Source: Arthrobacter sp. M4
GTDB taxonomy: Bacteria; Actinomycetota; Actinomycetes; Actinomycetales; Micrococcaceae
Direction of reading: 5' to 3'
Assembly: GCF_020251205.1 (NCBI RefSeq)
Contig: NZ_JAIWYX010000006.1
Coordinates: 62,001-126,000 of the forward strand
DNA length: 64,000 nt
The notes below the pieces were generated by a model, which was not told the origin of the DNA, did not search any database, and worked only from the letters and a program-made list of their open reading frames with translations. Each line of letters starts with the position of its first letter. Within the stretch, counting starts at the first letter, position 1. Below are positions 19,429 to 28,262 of this stretch, in pieces. The position numbers and the translations under genes were made by a program.

Positions 19429-20892
19429 GTGGCTATTTCTGAAGTACTGCCCGAAGTCGCCTCAGACGAGGGAAGGAAAGCTACCTCTCGCGCCACGCGA
19501 GCAACTGCAGGGACAAGGACGGAGAAGTCCAGCAAGACCACCACTAAGACCGGTGCAGCGAACAAACGTGCTGCAGCCGGTCTTGCTGTTTCCGGACCCG
19601 TTACGGGCCGCAGCTACGTGATCGACACCTCTGTGCTGCTCTCAGACCCACACGCACTTCTGCGCTTCGCGGAACATGAGGTGGTGGTGCCAATCGTTGT
19701 CATCACCGAACTCGAAGGCAAACGTCACGACCCGGAGCTGGGCTACTTCGCCCGCAAGGCGCTTCGGCTTCTTGACGACCTGCGGGTGGAACATGGCGGG
19801 CTAAACCAGCCAATTCCCATCGGCAAAGACGGTGGCACTGTCCGGGTGGAGATGAACCATATCTCCACCGAAGTGCTGCCGGCTGGCTTCCGCGCGGGCG
19901 ACAACGACAGCAGGATCCTTGCCGTCGCCCAGAACCTGTCCAACGAGGGCCACAATGTCACTGTGGTCTCCAAGGACCTTCCAATGCGGGTTAAAGCCTC
20001 GGCTATGGGACTCCAGGCGGACGAATACCGCAACGAACTGGTTCGGGACTCGGGGTGGACAGGTATCGCCGAACTGGAAGCCACCGAGGAGGAAATCGGA
20101 ACCCTCTACGGCCATGAGCCAGTGTTCATTCCAGCGGCAGCGGAACTGCCCGTCAATACCGGGCTCGTGCTGCTTTCCAACCGCGGGTCGGCGCTGGGTA
20201 GGGTCGGCGCGGATAAGCAGGTCCGGCTTGTCAAGGGTGACCGTGACGTCTTTGGACTGCACGGCCGTTCCGCGGAACAGCGCCTGGCGATCGACCTGCT
20301 TATGGACCCGTCCGTTGGGATCGTCTCCATCGGCGGGCGTGCCGGAACAGGTAAATCAGCGCTGGCCCTCTGCGCCGGCCTGGAAGCCGTCCTGGAACGC
20401 CGTGAGCACCGCAAGGTTATGGTCTTCCGTCCGCTCTATGCAGTCGGCGGCCAGGAACTTGGTTACTTGCCCGGAACCGAATCCGAAAAGATGAACCCAT
20501 GGGGACAGGCGGTCTTCGACACTCTCGGTGCCCTCGTGAGCCAAGAGGTCGTGGACGAGGTGATCGACCGCGGCATGCTGGAAGTCCTCCCGCTGACCCA
20601 CATCCGAGGCCGCTCCCTGCACGACGCCTTCGTGATAGTGGATGAGGCACAGTCCCTCGAAAAGAACGTGCTCCTCACGGTCATGAGCCGCATCGGCCAA
20701 AATTCCAAGATCGTCCTGACGCACGACGTTGCCCAACGGGACAACCTTAGAGTCGGCCGACACGACGGAATCGCCGCCGTCGTCGAAACCCTCAAGGGGC
20801 ACCCGCTCTTCGGCCACATCACCCTGACCCGCTCAGAACGCTCGCCCATCGCGGCGCTCGTGACGGAACTGCTGGAAGGGGCAGAGATCTAA
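19429..20892 (+). CDS. PIN-PhoH family ATPase/ribonuclease (PhoH2 type)
   Basis: Two-domain protein of 487 residues. After a basic Ala/Thr-rich linker (1-60), a PIN ribonuclease domain runs from about residue 61 ([19 protein letters not shown]) with acidic active-site residues including D66 and the later GDNDSRILA segment. The PhoH P-loop ATPase domain follows, with Walker [13 protein letters not shown] from about 302 and Walker B FVIVDEAQ near 400. Actinobacterial PhoH2 proteins have RNA helicase and RNase activities and are linked to toxin-antitoxin modules; no antitoxin-like ORF is visible upstream here. GTG start; an ATG two bases upstream is out of frame. A strong terminator follows. Confidence 0.92.
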   Translation: MAISEVLPEVASDEGRKATSRATRATAGTRTEKSSKTTTKTGAANKRAAAGLAVSGPVTGRSYVIDTSVLLSDPHALLRFAEHEVVVPIVVITELEGKRHDPELGYFARKALRLLDDLRVEHGGLNQPIPIGKDGGTVRVEMNHISTEVLPAGFRAGDNDSRILAVAQNLSNEGHNVTVVSKDLPMRVKASAMGLQADEYRNELVRDSGWTGIAELEATEEEIGTLYGHEPVFIPAAAELPVNTGLVLLSNRGSALGRVGADKQVRLVKGDRDVFGLHGRSAEQRLAIDLLMDPSVGIVSIGGRAGTGKSALALCAGLEAVLERREHRKVMVFRPLYAVGGQELGYLPGTESEKMNPWGQAVFDTLGALVSQEVVDEVIDRGMLEVLPLTHIRGRSLHDAFVIVDEAQSLEKNVLLTVMSRIGQNSKIVLTHDVAQRDNLRVGRHDGIAAVVETLKGHPLFGHITLTRSERSPIAALVTELLEGAEI

Positions 20893-20899
20893 AACCCCC

Positions 20900-20935
20900 A
20901 AGGTGCCGCCGTTGCATGAGCGACGGCGGCACCTT
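20900..20935. terminator. Hairpin terminator after the PhoH gene
   Basis: Perfect 13-bp stem, aaggtgccgccgt / acggcggcacctt, with a 10-base loop, followed by tctgtcc. It lies 7 bases after the phoH stop and just before the stop of the convergent unknown gene, so it can serve both. Confidence 0.9.
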
Positions 20936-20949
20936 TCTGTCCCGGTCTG

Positions 20950-21723
20950 TCACGCGGCGGGGTCCCCGCCCCAGACGATGTGGCGCCGCACGTCGGTCAG
21001 GTTCATCGACTCGGCCATAAACAGATCATCCAACATGTATTCGTCCACGCCCAGGATCGTCAGCTCATGGCCGCGTCCCGCCGTCGTACCGTCCAAGGAG
21101 CGGCTGGAGACGCAGACAGCGGTCTCGACGTCGATACGCACCACGGTGGTGCCCGGCAGGCAGAGCGGGGCGCCGGGGTCGGCGGGACGGTAGGTTACGT
21201 TAGGCGTCACCACCGCCTCCCACGCGGGGCGGCCCTGGTGCTCCACTTCGCTGAGCTCCGCAACGTCGACGGCGTTGCTCGCCGGAAATTCGATGGGAAC
21301 CGGAGCGTTCCCGGCAAGTTCCACCGGGTCCAGCGCCGCCGCGAACAGGCCGTTGCCAAAGCACGGCTCACCATAGGCGGCCTCAGGCCGTCGGGTGACG
21401 CGGCCGCCGTCGTCATAGACCGGGGTGACTAAATGCGCCGGCAACAGCCACGACTTCCGGGTGGCGCTGATGTATAAGCCGTCACGCGAGTCATTGATGC
21501 CCGTGGTGCTCTGCAGCAGCTTGCCGGCCAGATCCTCCAGCCTCAGGGCGCCGGGACGCCGGAGCCAGGCGCGGACGCCGTCGCCCGGGCCGGGTGTTTC
21601 GCGGTATTCAAAGCGGAGCGACTGCCACTTCCACGGGGAGGAACGGCAGAGGTTTCGGAACGTTGCCGGTGTCGGAGGCCCTGCGGCCGCCTGGCCGGAC
21701 GGTCTGAACGACCACATATCCAC
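20950..21723 (-). CDS. Unrecognised protein (257 aa)
   Basis: I do not recognise a family. The frame has normal codon character and is bounded by a terminator on one side and a divergent gene on the other. There is no signal peptide or membrane span. The composition and alternating pattern (LRFEYRETPGPGDGVRAWLR; VYRPADP-type turns; TTVVRIDVETAVCVSSRSLD) suggest a mainly beta protein, loosely reminiscent of LolA/RseB-type barrels, but this is weak. A C-terminal LGVDEYMLDDLFMAESMNL segment is amphipathic. It is divergent from the prepilin peptidase (start separation about 55 bases), so they may share a control region. Confidence 0.65.
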   Translation of the reverse strand: MDMWSFRPSGQAAAGPPTPATFRNLCRSSPWKWQSLRFEYRETPGPGDGVRAWLRRPGALRLEDLAGKLLQSTTGINDSRDGLYISATRKSWLLPAHLVTPVYDDGGRVTRRPEAAYGEPCFGNGLFAAALDPVELAGNAPVPIEFPASNAVDVAELSEVEHQGRPAWEAVVTPNVTYRPADPGAPLCLPGTTVVRIDVETAVCVSSRSLDGTTAGRGHELTILGVDEYMLDDLFMAESMNLTDVRRHIVWGGDPAA

Positions 21724-21777
21724 ATATTACGCGCGGCCCCCGGTGTCACAGCCGGGGGATCACGTAGCATCCAAGAG

Positions 21778-22335
21778 ATGATCCGACGACTCGCTGAACT
21801 CTGGACTGGCTGCCCCATCGGCTTTTGGCTGGTCCTTGCAGCGTGCGCCTACTTCGTCTGGATGGCCGTGCGGCTCACGGTGATCGATGTGCAGCACCAT
21901 CTCCTGCCAAACCGGATTGTGTTCCCGTCGTACGCAGTTGCCGGCGTCCTGCTGTTGGGCGCGGCCATCGCGTGGGCGGTCTGCGGATCCGTTTCTGCGA
22001 CCGGGTCGGACCCCTCGGCGCAGCTTTTTGGAATCGCCGGTTTCCAGGCAGTGGCTGCCGGCGTCACGCTTTACGCGTTCTACTTTGTGCTGCGTGTGAT
22101 CTATCCCCAGGGCATGGGCTTTGGCGATGTTAAGCTCGCGGGGGTCCTTGGTCTTTATCTTGGATACCTCGGTTGGGGCCATCTGGTGGCCGGCACCTTT
22201 GCCGCGTTCCTGTTCGGCGGGATCTGGGGACTTGCGCTAATCCTGGCCCGGCGCGGGACGCTCAAGTCATCAATCCCGTTCGGACCGTTCATGCTGGCGG
22301 GCGCAGCCGTAGCGATGGCGGCTTTTCCGGCCTGA
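21778..22335 (+). CDS. A24 family prepilin peptidase (peptidase domain only)
   Basis: Membrane aspartyl protease that removes leader peptides from type IV prepilin-like proteins. Both catalytic aspartates are present: D37 in IDVQHHLLPN and D117 in the GxGD motif GMGFGDVKL. The 185-residue protein has about six membrane spans and lacks the N-terminal methyltransferase domain of full-length PilD, as often in Tad/Flp-type or ComC-like actinobacterial enzymes. No pilin or secretion genes are near, so substrates must be encoded elsewhere. Confidence 0.88.
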   Translation: MIRRLAELWTGCPIGFWLVLAACAYFVWMAVRLTVIDVQHHLLPNRIVFPSYAVAGVLLLGAAIAWAVCGSVSATGSDPSAQLFGIAGFQAVAAGVTLYAFYFVLRVIYPQGMGFGDVKLAGVLGLYLGYLGWGHLVAGTFAAFLFGGIWGLALILARRGTLKSSIPFGPFMLAGAAVAMAAFPA

Positions 22336-22377
22336 ACACGCTTTCAATGGCCTCCACCGGGTGAAATACTTACCGCC

Positions 22378-22851
22378 ATGGCCGCCCCGGATTTTGTGCT
22401 CAAGCTGCGCGAGAAAATCGGCAACGATCCTCTTTGGCTGCCTGGCGTCCGGGGTGTTGTGCTGGACCAGGACAACAGGGTGCTGCTGTGCAAACGGTCG
22501 GACAACGGGCACTGGACGCCCATCACCGGCATGCTGGAACCCGGAGAACACCCCGCACCGGGACTGATCCGCGAAATCTACGAGGAGACCGCCGTGGTGG
22601 CGGAAACCGAGCGAATCCTTGCGGTTGGAGTGATCGGCCCCGTGACGTACCCCAACGGAGACGTGTGCGATTTCCTGGACATCGCCTTCAAATGCCGCTA
22701 TGTCTCTGGCGAGGCGCGGGTCAACGACGACGAGTCGAGCGCCGTCGAATGGTTCCCCGCCGATGAGCTGCCGGAGATGAGCCCTGGACACCTTGCGGTC
22801 ATCCGTCTGGCGCTCGACCCGGACCAGCCCACAGTATTCCAGATGGAATAG
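22378..22851 (+). CDS. NUDIX hydrolase
   Basis: A 157-residue pyrophosphohydrolase. The Nudix box GMLEPGEHPAPGLIREIYEE (about residues 48-67) contains the G-x5-E-x7-RE-x2-EE metal-binding framework; the final small residue of the consensus (EExG) is Ala here (EETA). The N-terminus (WLPGVRGVVLDQDNRVLLCKR) resembles nucleotide-sanitising or NADH-pyrophosphatase-like members, but the substrate cannot be assigned. It begins 42 bases after the prepilin peptidase on the same strand and is followed by a strong terminator. Confidence 0.9.
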   Translation: MAAPDFVLKLREKIGNDPLWLPGVRGVVLDQDNRVLLCKRSDNGHWTPITGMLEPGEHPAPGLIREIYEETAVVAETERILAVGVIGPVTYPNGDVCDFLDIAFKCRYVSGEARVNDDESSAVEWFPADELPEMSPGHLAVIRLALDPDQPTVFQME

Positions 22852-22906
22852 CCGGGCCCTCAGCCTTGAGGGCTCGAGCACCGGCGGCCACTGGGTCCAA
22901 ATTACG

Positions 22907-22948
22907 ACGACGGGCGGTGCCATCCGTGGGGATGGCACCGCCCGTCGT
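22907..22948. terminator. Bidirectional terminator between the NUDIX gene and fumC
   Basis: Perfect 19-bp stem, acgacgggcggtgccatcc / ggatggcaccgcccgtcgt, around a GTGG loop. It lies between two convergent genes and is one of the longest perfect hairpins in the window. Confidence 0.93.
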
Positions 22949-22979
22949 ACTTATGTATTCGCCCTAAAGGCGCCTAACC

Positions 22980-24401
22980 CTAAGCCTTGTGGGCAGGGCG
23001 GGTCATGGTGGTGACGTCCAGGGCTTTGTCCAGCTGCTCCTCGGTCAGTTCACCGCGCTCCAAGTAGCCCAGCGACACAACGGCTTCACGGATGGTGAGG
23101 CCTTCGGCCACAGCCTTCTTGGCGATCTTGGCGGCAGCCTCGTAGCCGATGAACTTGTTCAGCGGGGTCACGATCGAGGGCGAAGCCTCGGCGAGGAAGC
23201 GGGCGCGCTCCACGTTGGCGGTGATGCCGTCGATCATCTTGTCTGCCATCACGCGGCTGGTGTTGGCCAGCAGGCGGATGGACTCCAGCAGGTTGGCGGC
23301 CATGACCGGGATGCCGACATTCAGCTCAAAGGCCCCGTTGGTACCGGACCAGGCGATCGCGGTGTCGTTGCCGATGACCTGTGCGCAGACCATGATGGAT
23401 GCCTCGCAGATGACCGGGTTCACCTTGCCCGGCATGATCGAGGAACCCGGCTGAAGGTCCGGGATGGCGATTTCGCCGAGGCCCGTGTTGGGGCCGGAGC
23501 CCATCCAGCGCAGGTCGTTGTTGATCTTCATGAAGGAGATCGCGATATTGCGCAGCTGGCTGGAGCCTTCGATCAGGCCGTCACGGTTTGCCTGGGCCTC
23601 GAAGTGGTCGCGGGCCTCTGTCAGCGGCAAACCGGTGTCGGCCGCGAGCAATTCGATGACCCGCTCCGGGAAGCCGGCAGGGGTATTGATGCCGGTGCCC
23701 ACAGCTGTGCCGCCCAGCGGGACCTCGGCAACGCGGGGGAGTGCGGCCTGGACGCGTTCGATGCCGTAGCGGACCTGGGCGGCGTAGCCGCCGAATTCCT
23801 GGCCAAGCGTGACGGGAGTGGCGTCCATCAGGTGAGTGCGGCCCGACTTGACGATGTCCTTGAACTCCTCAGCCTTGCGCTCCAGGGAAGCAGCCAGGTA
23901 TTCAAGGGCCGGGATCAGGGTGTTGATCAGGGCAGAGGTCGCCGCGACGTGCACGGAGGTTGGGAAGACGTCGTTGGAGGACTGGGAGGCGTTGACATGG
24001 TCGTTCGGGTGGACAACCTTGTCACTCCCGGCGGAGGCCAGTGCACGGGTGGCGAGCTCCGCGATGACCTCGTTGGTGTTCATGTTGGACGAGGTACCCG
24101 AACCGGTCTGGAAAACGTCAATCGGAAAGTCGCCGTCGTACTTTCCGGTTGCGACCTCGTCCGCAGCATTGGCAATGGCCTCGGCAAGCTCACCGTCGAG
24201 CACACCTAGTTCAGCGTTTGCCAGTGCTGCGGCCTTCTTGACGCGGGCCAGCGCCTCGATGTGCGCGCGTTCGAGGGTCTTGCCGGAAATCGGGAAGTTC
24301 TCCACGGCGCGCTGCGTCTGTGCGCGGTACAGGGCGTTCGCGGGGACGCGAACCTCACCCATGGTGTCGTGTTCAATGCGGAACTCAGCAGTGGAAGTCA
24401 T
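22980..24401 (-). CDS. fumC: Class II fumarate hydratase
   Basis: TCA-cycle hydration of fumarate to malate by the oxygen-stable, iron-free enzyme. Superfamily signature [11 protein letters not shown] near residue 318, substrate-site segments [13 protein letters not shown] (about 101-113) and [15 protein letters not shown] (about 132-146), and [17 protein letters not shown] around 185-200. Length (473) is normal. It is followed downstream only by the shared terminator, so it is probably monocistronic. Confidence 0.96.
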   Translation of the reverse strand: MTSTAEFRIEHDTMGEVRVPANALYRAQTQRAVENFPISGKTLERAHIEALARVKKAAALANAELGVLDGELAEAIANAADEVATGKYDGDFPIDVFQTGSGTSSNMNTNEVIAELATRALASAGSDKVVHPNDHVNASQSSNDVFPTSVHVAATSALINTLIPALEYLAASLERKAEEFKDIVKSGRTHLMDATPVTLGQEFGGYAAQVRYGIERVQAALPRVAEVPLGGTAVGTGINTPAGFPERVIELLAADTGLPLTEARDHFEAQANRDGLIEGSSQLRNIAISFMKINNDLRWMGSGPNTGLGEIAIPDLQPGSSIMPGKVNPVICEASIMVCAQVIGNDTAIAWSGTNGAFELNVGIPVMAANLLESIRLLANTSRVMADKMIDGITANVERARFLAEASPSIVTPLNKFIGYEAAAKIAKKAVAEGLTIREAVVSLGYLERGELTEEQLDKALDVTTMTRPAHKA

Positions 24402-24464
24402 GGGGCTAGCTTATGGCGGCCTGCGTCCACTGGCGAAAACTCTTTGGCATGCTACGGGGGATGG

Positions 24465-24491
24465 AAAACCGCCGGCGGACAACACCGGCGG
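24465..24491 (-). terminator. Hairpin terminator downstream of the carbonic anhydrase gene
   Basis: On the minus strand the stem ccgccgg / ccggcgg (24469-24491) with a 9-base loop is followed by TTTTCCATCC, giving a classic stem plus short T-run nine bases after the carbonic anhydrase stop and before fumC. Confidence 0.75.
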
Positions 24492-24499
24492 GTACCGGT

Positions 24500-25117
24500 T
24501 TAGATCTGGCCAATCCCGGCAACAAGCTCCGCACGGCCTTCACCAAGCTTGTACGACAGCCCAACAACGGCTGTCCGACCGTCCTCGATTGCGTCCGAAA
24601 TCACACGGGAAGTGTCTGCGAGGCGTGTAGCCGTTTGCTTGACGTGCTCCACCACCATGTCGTTGACGTCCGCCTTGTCGTCCTTGCGCAGTGAGGTCAG
24701 GACGGACGGCGTAATGCGCTCCACGAGGTCCCGGATGAAGCCCGTCGGCATGGCTCCGGCTTCGACCGCATTCTTTGTGGCGCTGACGGCGCCGCAGCTG
24801 TCATGCCCCAGGATCACGATGAGGGGTACGTGCAGTTCGCTGATGCTGTATTCGAGCGAGCCCAGGACGGCGTCGTCGATGACCTGGCCGGCCGTGCGGA
24901 CAACGAAGGCGTCGCCCAGGCCAAGGTCAAAAATGATTTCTGCGGCGAGCCGGGAATCCGAGCAACCGAAGATGACGGCGAAAGGGTTTTGCCCTTCCAC
25001 GAGCGAGGACCGGCGGGATGCGTCCTGGTTTGGGTGCAGGGACTTGCCGGAGATAAATCGTTCATTGCCGTCGCGTAGACGGCGCCAAGCAAGGGCGGGG
25101 GTCAGGTAGGTAGCCAC
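24500..25117 (-). CDS. Beta-class carbonic anhydrase
   Basis: Interconverts CO2 and bicarbonate in the cytosol. The zinc ligands of the beta class are in place: Cys52 and Asp54 in FGCSDSRLAAE, His105 and Cys108 in LGHDSCGAV. Length 205. GTG start. Monocistronic, with a terminator after it; fumC follows on the same strand but about 100 bases away. Confidence 0.94.
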   Translation of the reverse strand: MATYLTPALAWRRLRDGNERFISGKSLHPNQDASRRSSLVEGQNPFAVIFGCSDSRLAAEIIFDLGLGDAFVVRTAGQVIDDAVLGSLEYSISELHVPLIVILGHDSCGAVSATKNAVEAGAMPTGFIRDLVERITPSVLTSLRKDDKADVNDMVVEHVKQTATRLADTSRVISDAIEDGRTAVVGLSYKLGEGRAELVAGIGQI

Positions 25118-25147
25118 CCTACTTACTTTATGTGCCGCTGTTGCAGA

Positions 25148-25822
25148 CTACGAAAGTGTTGCGGAGGGCTTCGGCGTCGCCGGCGGGGCAGCGTCCATGG
25201 ACTTCACGACGGCGGCAGCCAGGGTGGCGAATTCGTCGAGTCCCGCCGTGCCGGTCAGGATGACGGTAGTTCCCCGGTACTCGAGGATCATGCTGTGGTT
25301 CTTGCCGTTGTCCCGGAGCTCCCAATCATGCCCACCGGCCGAGCGCTTGCCCGTGACGGGAGCGTTGTTGGTCTTCTGCAGGAGCCACGTGGGATTTGCC
25401 TGGCGCGTCTGGATGAGCCCAATAAAGTCCTGCTTCCGCGTGAGGTAGCCAACTTCCCAAGTAGGGACTCCGCTACCGCTGCCAGACTCCCAGCGGGCGT
25501 AATTGGGACTGAATGTGTCGCCCGTTTCCGGGGCCACAGGTGTGAATCCCGCCACATCGGCGGCGTTCGCGGCGACGGCGGAGACATTGATGTTCGGCCG
25601 GTACCCGTCGGTTTTCGGTGACGGGTTCATCAGGACAACCGGCAGGAAAGCAAGGACGCAGACCAGCAGGGCAAGCACCATGCCTATGACCGAGGCGTTC
25701 GCCCGCTTGGCCGCCTTGGGACTGAGGACAGGCTTGATGGGCGCCTGCTCATTGCTGCCTGCAGAGGCAGCGGTATGGGCACTTGTGGTGCCCGGCTTGG
25801 ATGTGTCCTGCGTGTTACTCAC
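25148..25822 (-). CDS. DUF4245 domain-containing membrane-anchored protein
   Basis: A 224-residue protein with a Ser/Ala-rich cytoplasmic N-terminus, one membrane helix at about residues 46-65 (VIGMVLALLVCVLAFLPVVL) and an extracytoplasmic DUF4245 domain (ARWESGSGSGVPTWEVGYLT; YRGTTVILTGTAGLDEFATL). The function is unknown. The family recurs beside glpX in actinobacteria, as here, where the two genes are divergent and about 185 bases apart. GTG start. Confidence 0.85.
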   Translation of the reverse strand: MSNTQDTSKPGTTSAHTAASAGSNEQAPIKPVLSPKAAKRANASVIGMVLALLVCVLAFLPVVLMNPSPKTDGYRPNINVSAVAANAADVAGFTPVAPETGDTFSPNYARWESGSGSGVPTWEVGYLTRKQDFIGLIQTRQANPTWLLQKTNNAPVTGKRSAGGHDWELRDNGKNHSMILEYRGTTVILTGTAGLDEFATLAAAVVKSMDAAPPATPKPSATLS

Positions 25823-26007
25823 TACTCAATAGTCCCTTATCCGCGCACCGAACACACATTCGCTGTGCACCCACAAGGTCGTTCCGGCTGGTGGTCATCC
25901 CAAGACCGGTCTGTCACGCTCCGACTATGATCATGGGTAGAGGAATCATCCCGGCCAACCATGGCCGGTCCTGGTCCCATGAATCGTCACTCGAAGAAGA
26001 GGTTCAC

Positions 26008-27042
26008 GTGTCTCCAGAGCCAATGACCCAGCAGTACTCCACCATTTCGCCCTCGCTCGCTGTCGGCGTCGATGAACCAGACCGTAACCTCGCACTTGAA
26101 CTCGTCCGCGTGACGGAAGCTGCCGCCATCGCAGGCGGCCACTGGGTTGGTTTCGGAGACAAGAACAAGGCAGACGGCGCCGCCGTCGACGCCATGCGTT
26201 CTTTCCTCCACACCGTCCACTTCAACGGCGTCGTTGTTATCGGCGAAGGCGAAAAGGACGAGGCTCCCATGCTCTTCAACGGTGAGCAGGTTGGTGACGG
26301 CACCGGACCCGAGTGTGACGTCGCCGTCGACCCCATCGACGGAACCCGCCTTACCGCCCTGGGTATCAACAACGCCTTGGCTGTCCTGGCCGTTGCCGAA
26401 CGCGGTTCCATGTTCGACCCGTCCGCCGTCTTCTACATGGAGAAGCTGGTCACCGGTCCAGAAGCGGCGGACATGGTGGACCTTCGACTGCCCGTCAAGC
26501 AGAACCTGCACCTCATCGCCAAAGCCAAGGGCGTCAAGGTCAACCAGCTCAACGTCGTGATCCTGGACCGCGACCGCCACCGCCCGCTGGTGGAGGAAAT
26601 CCGCGAAGCCGGCGCCCGCACCAAATTCATCATGGACGGCGACGTCGCTGGCGCCATCGCGGCTGCCCGCAGCGGCACCGGCGTAGACGCCCTCATGGGT
26701 ATCGGTGGAACGCCCGAAGGCATCGTGGCGGCCTGCGCCATCAAGTCCCTTGGCGGCGTTATCCAGGGCCGCCTGTGGCCCACCAGCGACGAAGAGAAGC
26801 AGAAGGCCATCGATGCGGGCCACGACCTGGACCGGATCCTGTCCACCAACGACCTGGTCACCAGTGACAACTGCTACTTCGCCGCCACCGGCATCACCGA
26901 CGGCGACCTGCTCCGCGGCGTGCGCTACCAGAAGGACCGCGTAATGACGCAGTCCATCGTGATGCGCTCCAAGTCCGGCACGGTCCGCTTCGTAGATGCA
27001 GAGCACCTGGCAAGCAAATGGGAGAACTGGGCTCGTAAGTAA
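26008..27042 (+). CDS. glpX: Class II fructose-1,6-bisphosphatase
   Basis: Hydrolyses fructose-1,6-bisphosphate to fructose-6-phosphate, the committed step of gluconeogenesis; the main or sole FBPase in many actinobacteria. Metal and phosphate sites are visible: VVIGEGEKDEAPML near residue 74, DPIDGTRLTALG near 109, and GIGGTPEGIVAACAIKSLGG at about 232-251. I start at GTG 26008 because AAGAGG lies 5 bases upstream; the ATG at 26023 is an alternative. Length 344. The frame extends upstream to 25783 without family similarity. Confidence 0.94.
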   Translation: MSPEPMTQQYSTISPSLAVGVDEPDRNLALELVRVTEAAAIAGGHWVGFGDKNKADGAAVDAMRSFLHTVHFNGVVVIGEGEKDEAPMLFNGEQVGDGTGPECDVAVDPIDGTRLTALGINNALAVLAVAERGSMFDPSAVFYMEKLVTGPEAADMVDLRLPVKQNLHLIAKAKGVKVNQLNVVILDRDRHRPLVEEIREAGARTKFIMDGDVAGAIAAARSGTGVDALMGIGGTPEGIVAACAIKSLGGVIQGRLWPTSDEEKQKAIDAGHDLDRILSTNDLVTSDNCYFAATGITDGDLLRGVRYQKDRVMTQSIVMRSKSGTVRFVDAEHLASKWENWARK

Positions 27043-27073
27043 ACCCAACCCCAACCCCCCAACCCCAACCCAA
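27041..27073 (-). other. Telomere-like C-tract; G-quadruplex motif on the minus strand
   Basis: Directly after the glpX stop the plus strand reads as runs of 3-6 C separated by AA. The minus strand therefore carries five G-runs spaced by TT (GGGTTGGGGTTGGGGGG, then GGTTGGGG and GGTTGGG), satisfying the canonical G3+N1-7 quadruplex rule several times over. It lies in the intergenic DNA between convergent glpX and the FemAB-like gene. Confidence 0.8.
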
Positions 27074-27093
27074 GGTGCCGTGGCGCCTTGGGT
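27068..27093 (+). terminator. Terminator-like hairpin after glpX
   Basis: acccaaggtgcc pairs with ggcgccttgggt (one G-T pair) across a 2-base gap, so the real loop is a little larger. It starts 25 bases after the glpX stop and overlaps the end of the C-tract by 6 bases. Confidence 0.7.
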
Positions 27094-27178
27094 GCAAAGG
27101 GCGACAGCATCGCTCGGCGGCTATCTCCTCGTTCCTCGTCGATTTTGACGCCGCTTTCGCGACACTGTCGCCCTTTGC
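27094..27178. repeat. 85-bp imperfect palindrome (candidate intergenic repeat element)
   Basis: Perfect 14-base outer arms gcaaagggcgacag (27094-27107) and ctgtcgccctttgc (27165-27178) enclose 57 bases. Partial pairing continues inside: tcgc...ggcgg against ccgctttcgcga, and cgtc/gacg around a TTTT loop. It abuts the glpX hairpin and lies between convergent genes. The architecture fits a REP-like or miniature mobile palindrome; no second copy was noticed in this window. Confidence 0.55.
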
Positions 27179-27266
27179 CATATCCGGAACCTTGTGAGGG
27201 TTGCTGGCTGCAACATTCCGCCAAGGGCACCCTTGTTTGCGAGGTGCGTGGGGGAGGGAGAGGGCT

Positions 27267-28259
27267 TTAGCCCCGGCTCTTTCTGAGCTTGTTGGCTGAT
27301 TCCTTGGCTTTGCGTGCTAGCGGCGCGGCTTTCTTTGCAAGCTGGTAGGCCTTCCTGGCCACCTCGTAGGCCCTGTAGCGGGTCTTCCTGACCGGGAGGT
27401 CCCAGGTTCCGGGGTAGCGGACTTCGTGGCCTCCGAAGGATTTTTTGAAGGCTGTGAAGCCCGCCCATTTGTGGTCCGGCTGGTCATCGGGGGCTATGCC
27501 CCAGAGGTCTACGTGCTTGAGGCCTTTTTGGTGGGCGTCGGCCATCAGTGTCACCAGGAGCGGGATGCCTGCGCTGAGCTTCCGGTGCGAGTCGTCCAAG
27601 GCGGCGTGCGCGTAGGTGCGGGTGTCCGCCGAATCGTAGGCCAGTGCCGCCGCGATGGCGGTGCCTTCCAGCTCAGCGATGAACAGCGTTGCTGCCCCTG
27701 TCGGCATCAGGGACCTCGCCACCGCAGTCAGGTACTCGTCGCTCTGCGGCTTGAAACCATTGCGGGCAGCTGTCTGGTGCAGGAATTCCAGAAGCACAGA
27801 GATCTCGGCGGGGTCCTGCGTGGCGCGGAAGGTCACGCCCTTTTTGTGGATATTCCGGTAGAGGTTGCGGTTGGTGGGCTTCATGTCCGCCAGGACATCT
27901 TTGAAGTCGCCATCCAAATCCACCACCCAGCTAAGCTCCGGCTGGAGGTTGGCCGGGGCAGGCCGGAGTCCGCGGGAACGGAGCAGAGTGTGTGCCTCGG
28001 CGGGGTCGAGGCCGACGGGTTCAATCCTGAGGCATACGGCGCCGATCCGCCTGGCCACATCTGTCAGTTCCGCTATGGCCGCGTCAAAGGCTTCCGCGGA
28101 GGGAGCCACGGGTCCATACGGCGCGTAAAGCACAGTGCCGGCCGGGTTCTTTTCTTCAATAGCCAGGGCACTCCAACCGTCGCCGGAGAGCTCGTGGACC
28201 CGCCGGCCCAGGGACCGCTGAAACTTCGCCCAGGCCGGGGTTTGCAGGAAAAACTCCAC
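27267..28259 (-). CDS. FemAB-like peptidoglycan-bridge aminoacyltransferase (GNAT fold)
   Basis: A 330-residue protein of the FemABX/methicillin-resistance family, which uses aminoacyl-tRNA to add amino acids to the lipid II stem peptide. Evidence: N-terminus FLQTPAWAKFQRSLGRRVHE, linker MKPTNRNLYRNIHKKGVTFR near 135-154, and the second GNAT half with GIPLLVTLMADAHQKGLKHV and DLWGIAPDDQPDHKWAGFTA around 250-270. The ~45-residue C-terminus is Lys/Ala-rich and basic (ARKAKESANKLRKSRG), perhaps for membrane or RNA contact. The gene starts 3 bases after manA ends, so they are co-transcribed. Confidence 0.87.
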   Translation of the reverse strand: MEFFLQTPAWAKFQRSLGRRVHELSGDGWSALAIEEKNPAGTVLYAPYGPVAPSAEAFDAAIAELTDVARRIGAVCLRIEPVGLDPAEAHTLLRSRGLRPAPANLQPELSWVVDLDGDFKDVLADMKPTNRNLYRNIHKKGVTFRATQDPAEISVLLEFLHQTAARNGFKPQSDEYLTAVARSLMPTGAATLFIAELEGTAIAAALAYDSADTRTYAHAALDDSHRKLSAGIPLLVTLMADAHQKGLKHVDLWGIAPDDQPDHKWAGFTAFKKSFGGHEVRYPGTWDLPVRKTRYRAYEVARKAYQLAKKAAPLARKAKESANKLRKSRG

Positions 28260-28262
28260 AGA

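Noticed and set aside
22989..24209. 406-codon plus-strand frame opposite fumC
   Set aside because: Antisense shadow without domains or ribosome site; fumC on the other strand is unambiguous.
25987..27054. 355-codon minus-strand frame opposite glpX
   Set aside because: Antisense shadow; glpX motifs are intact on the plus strand.
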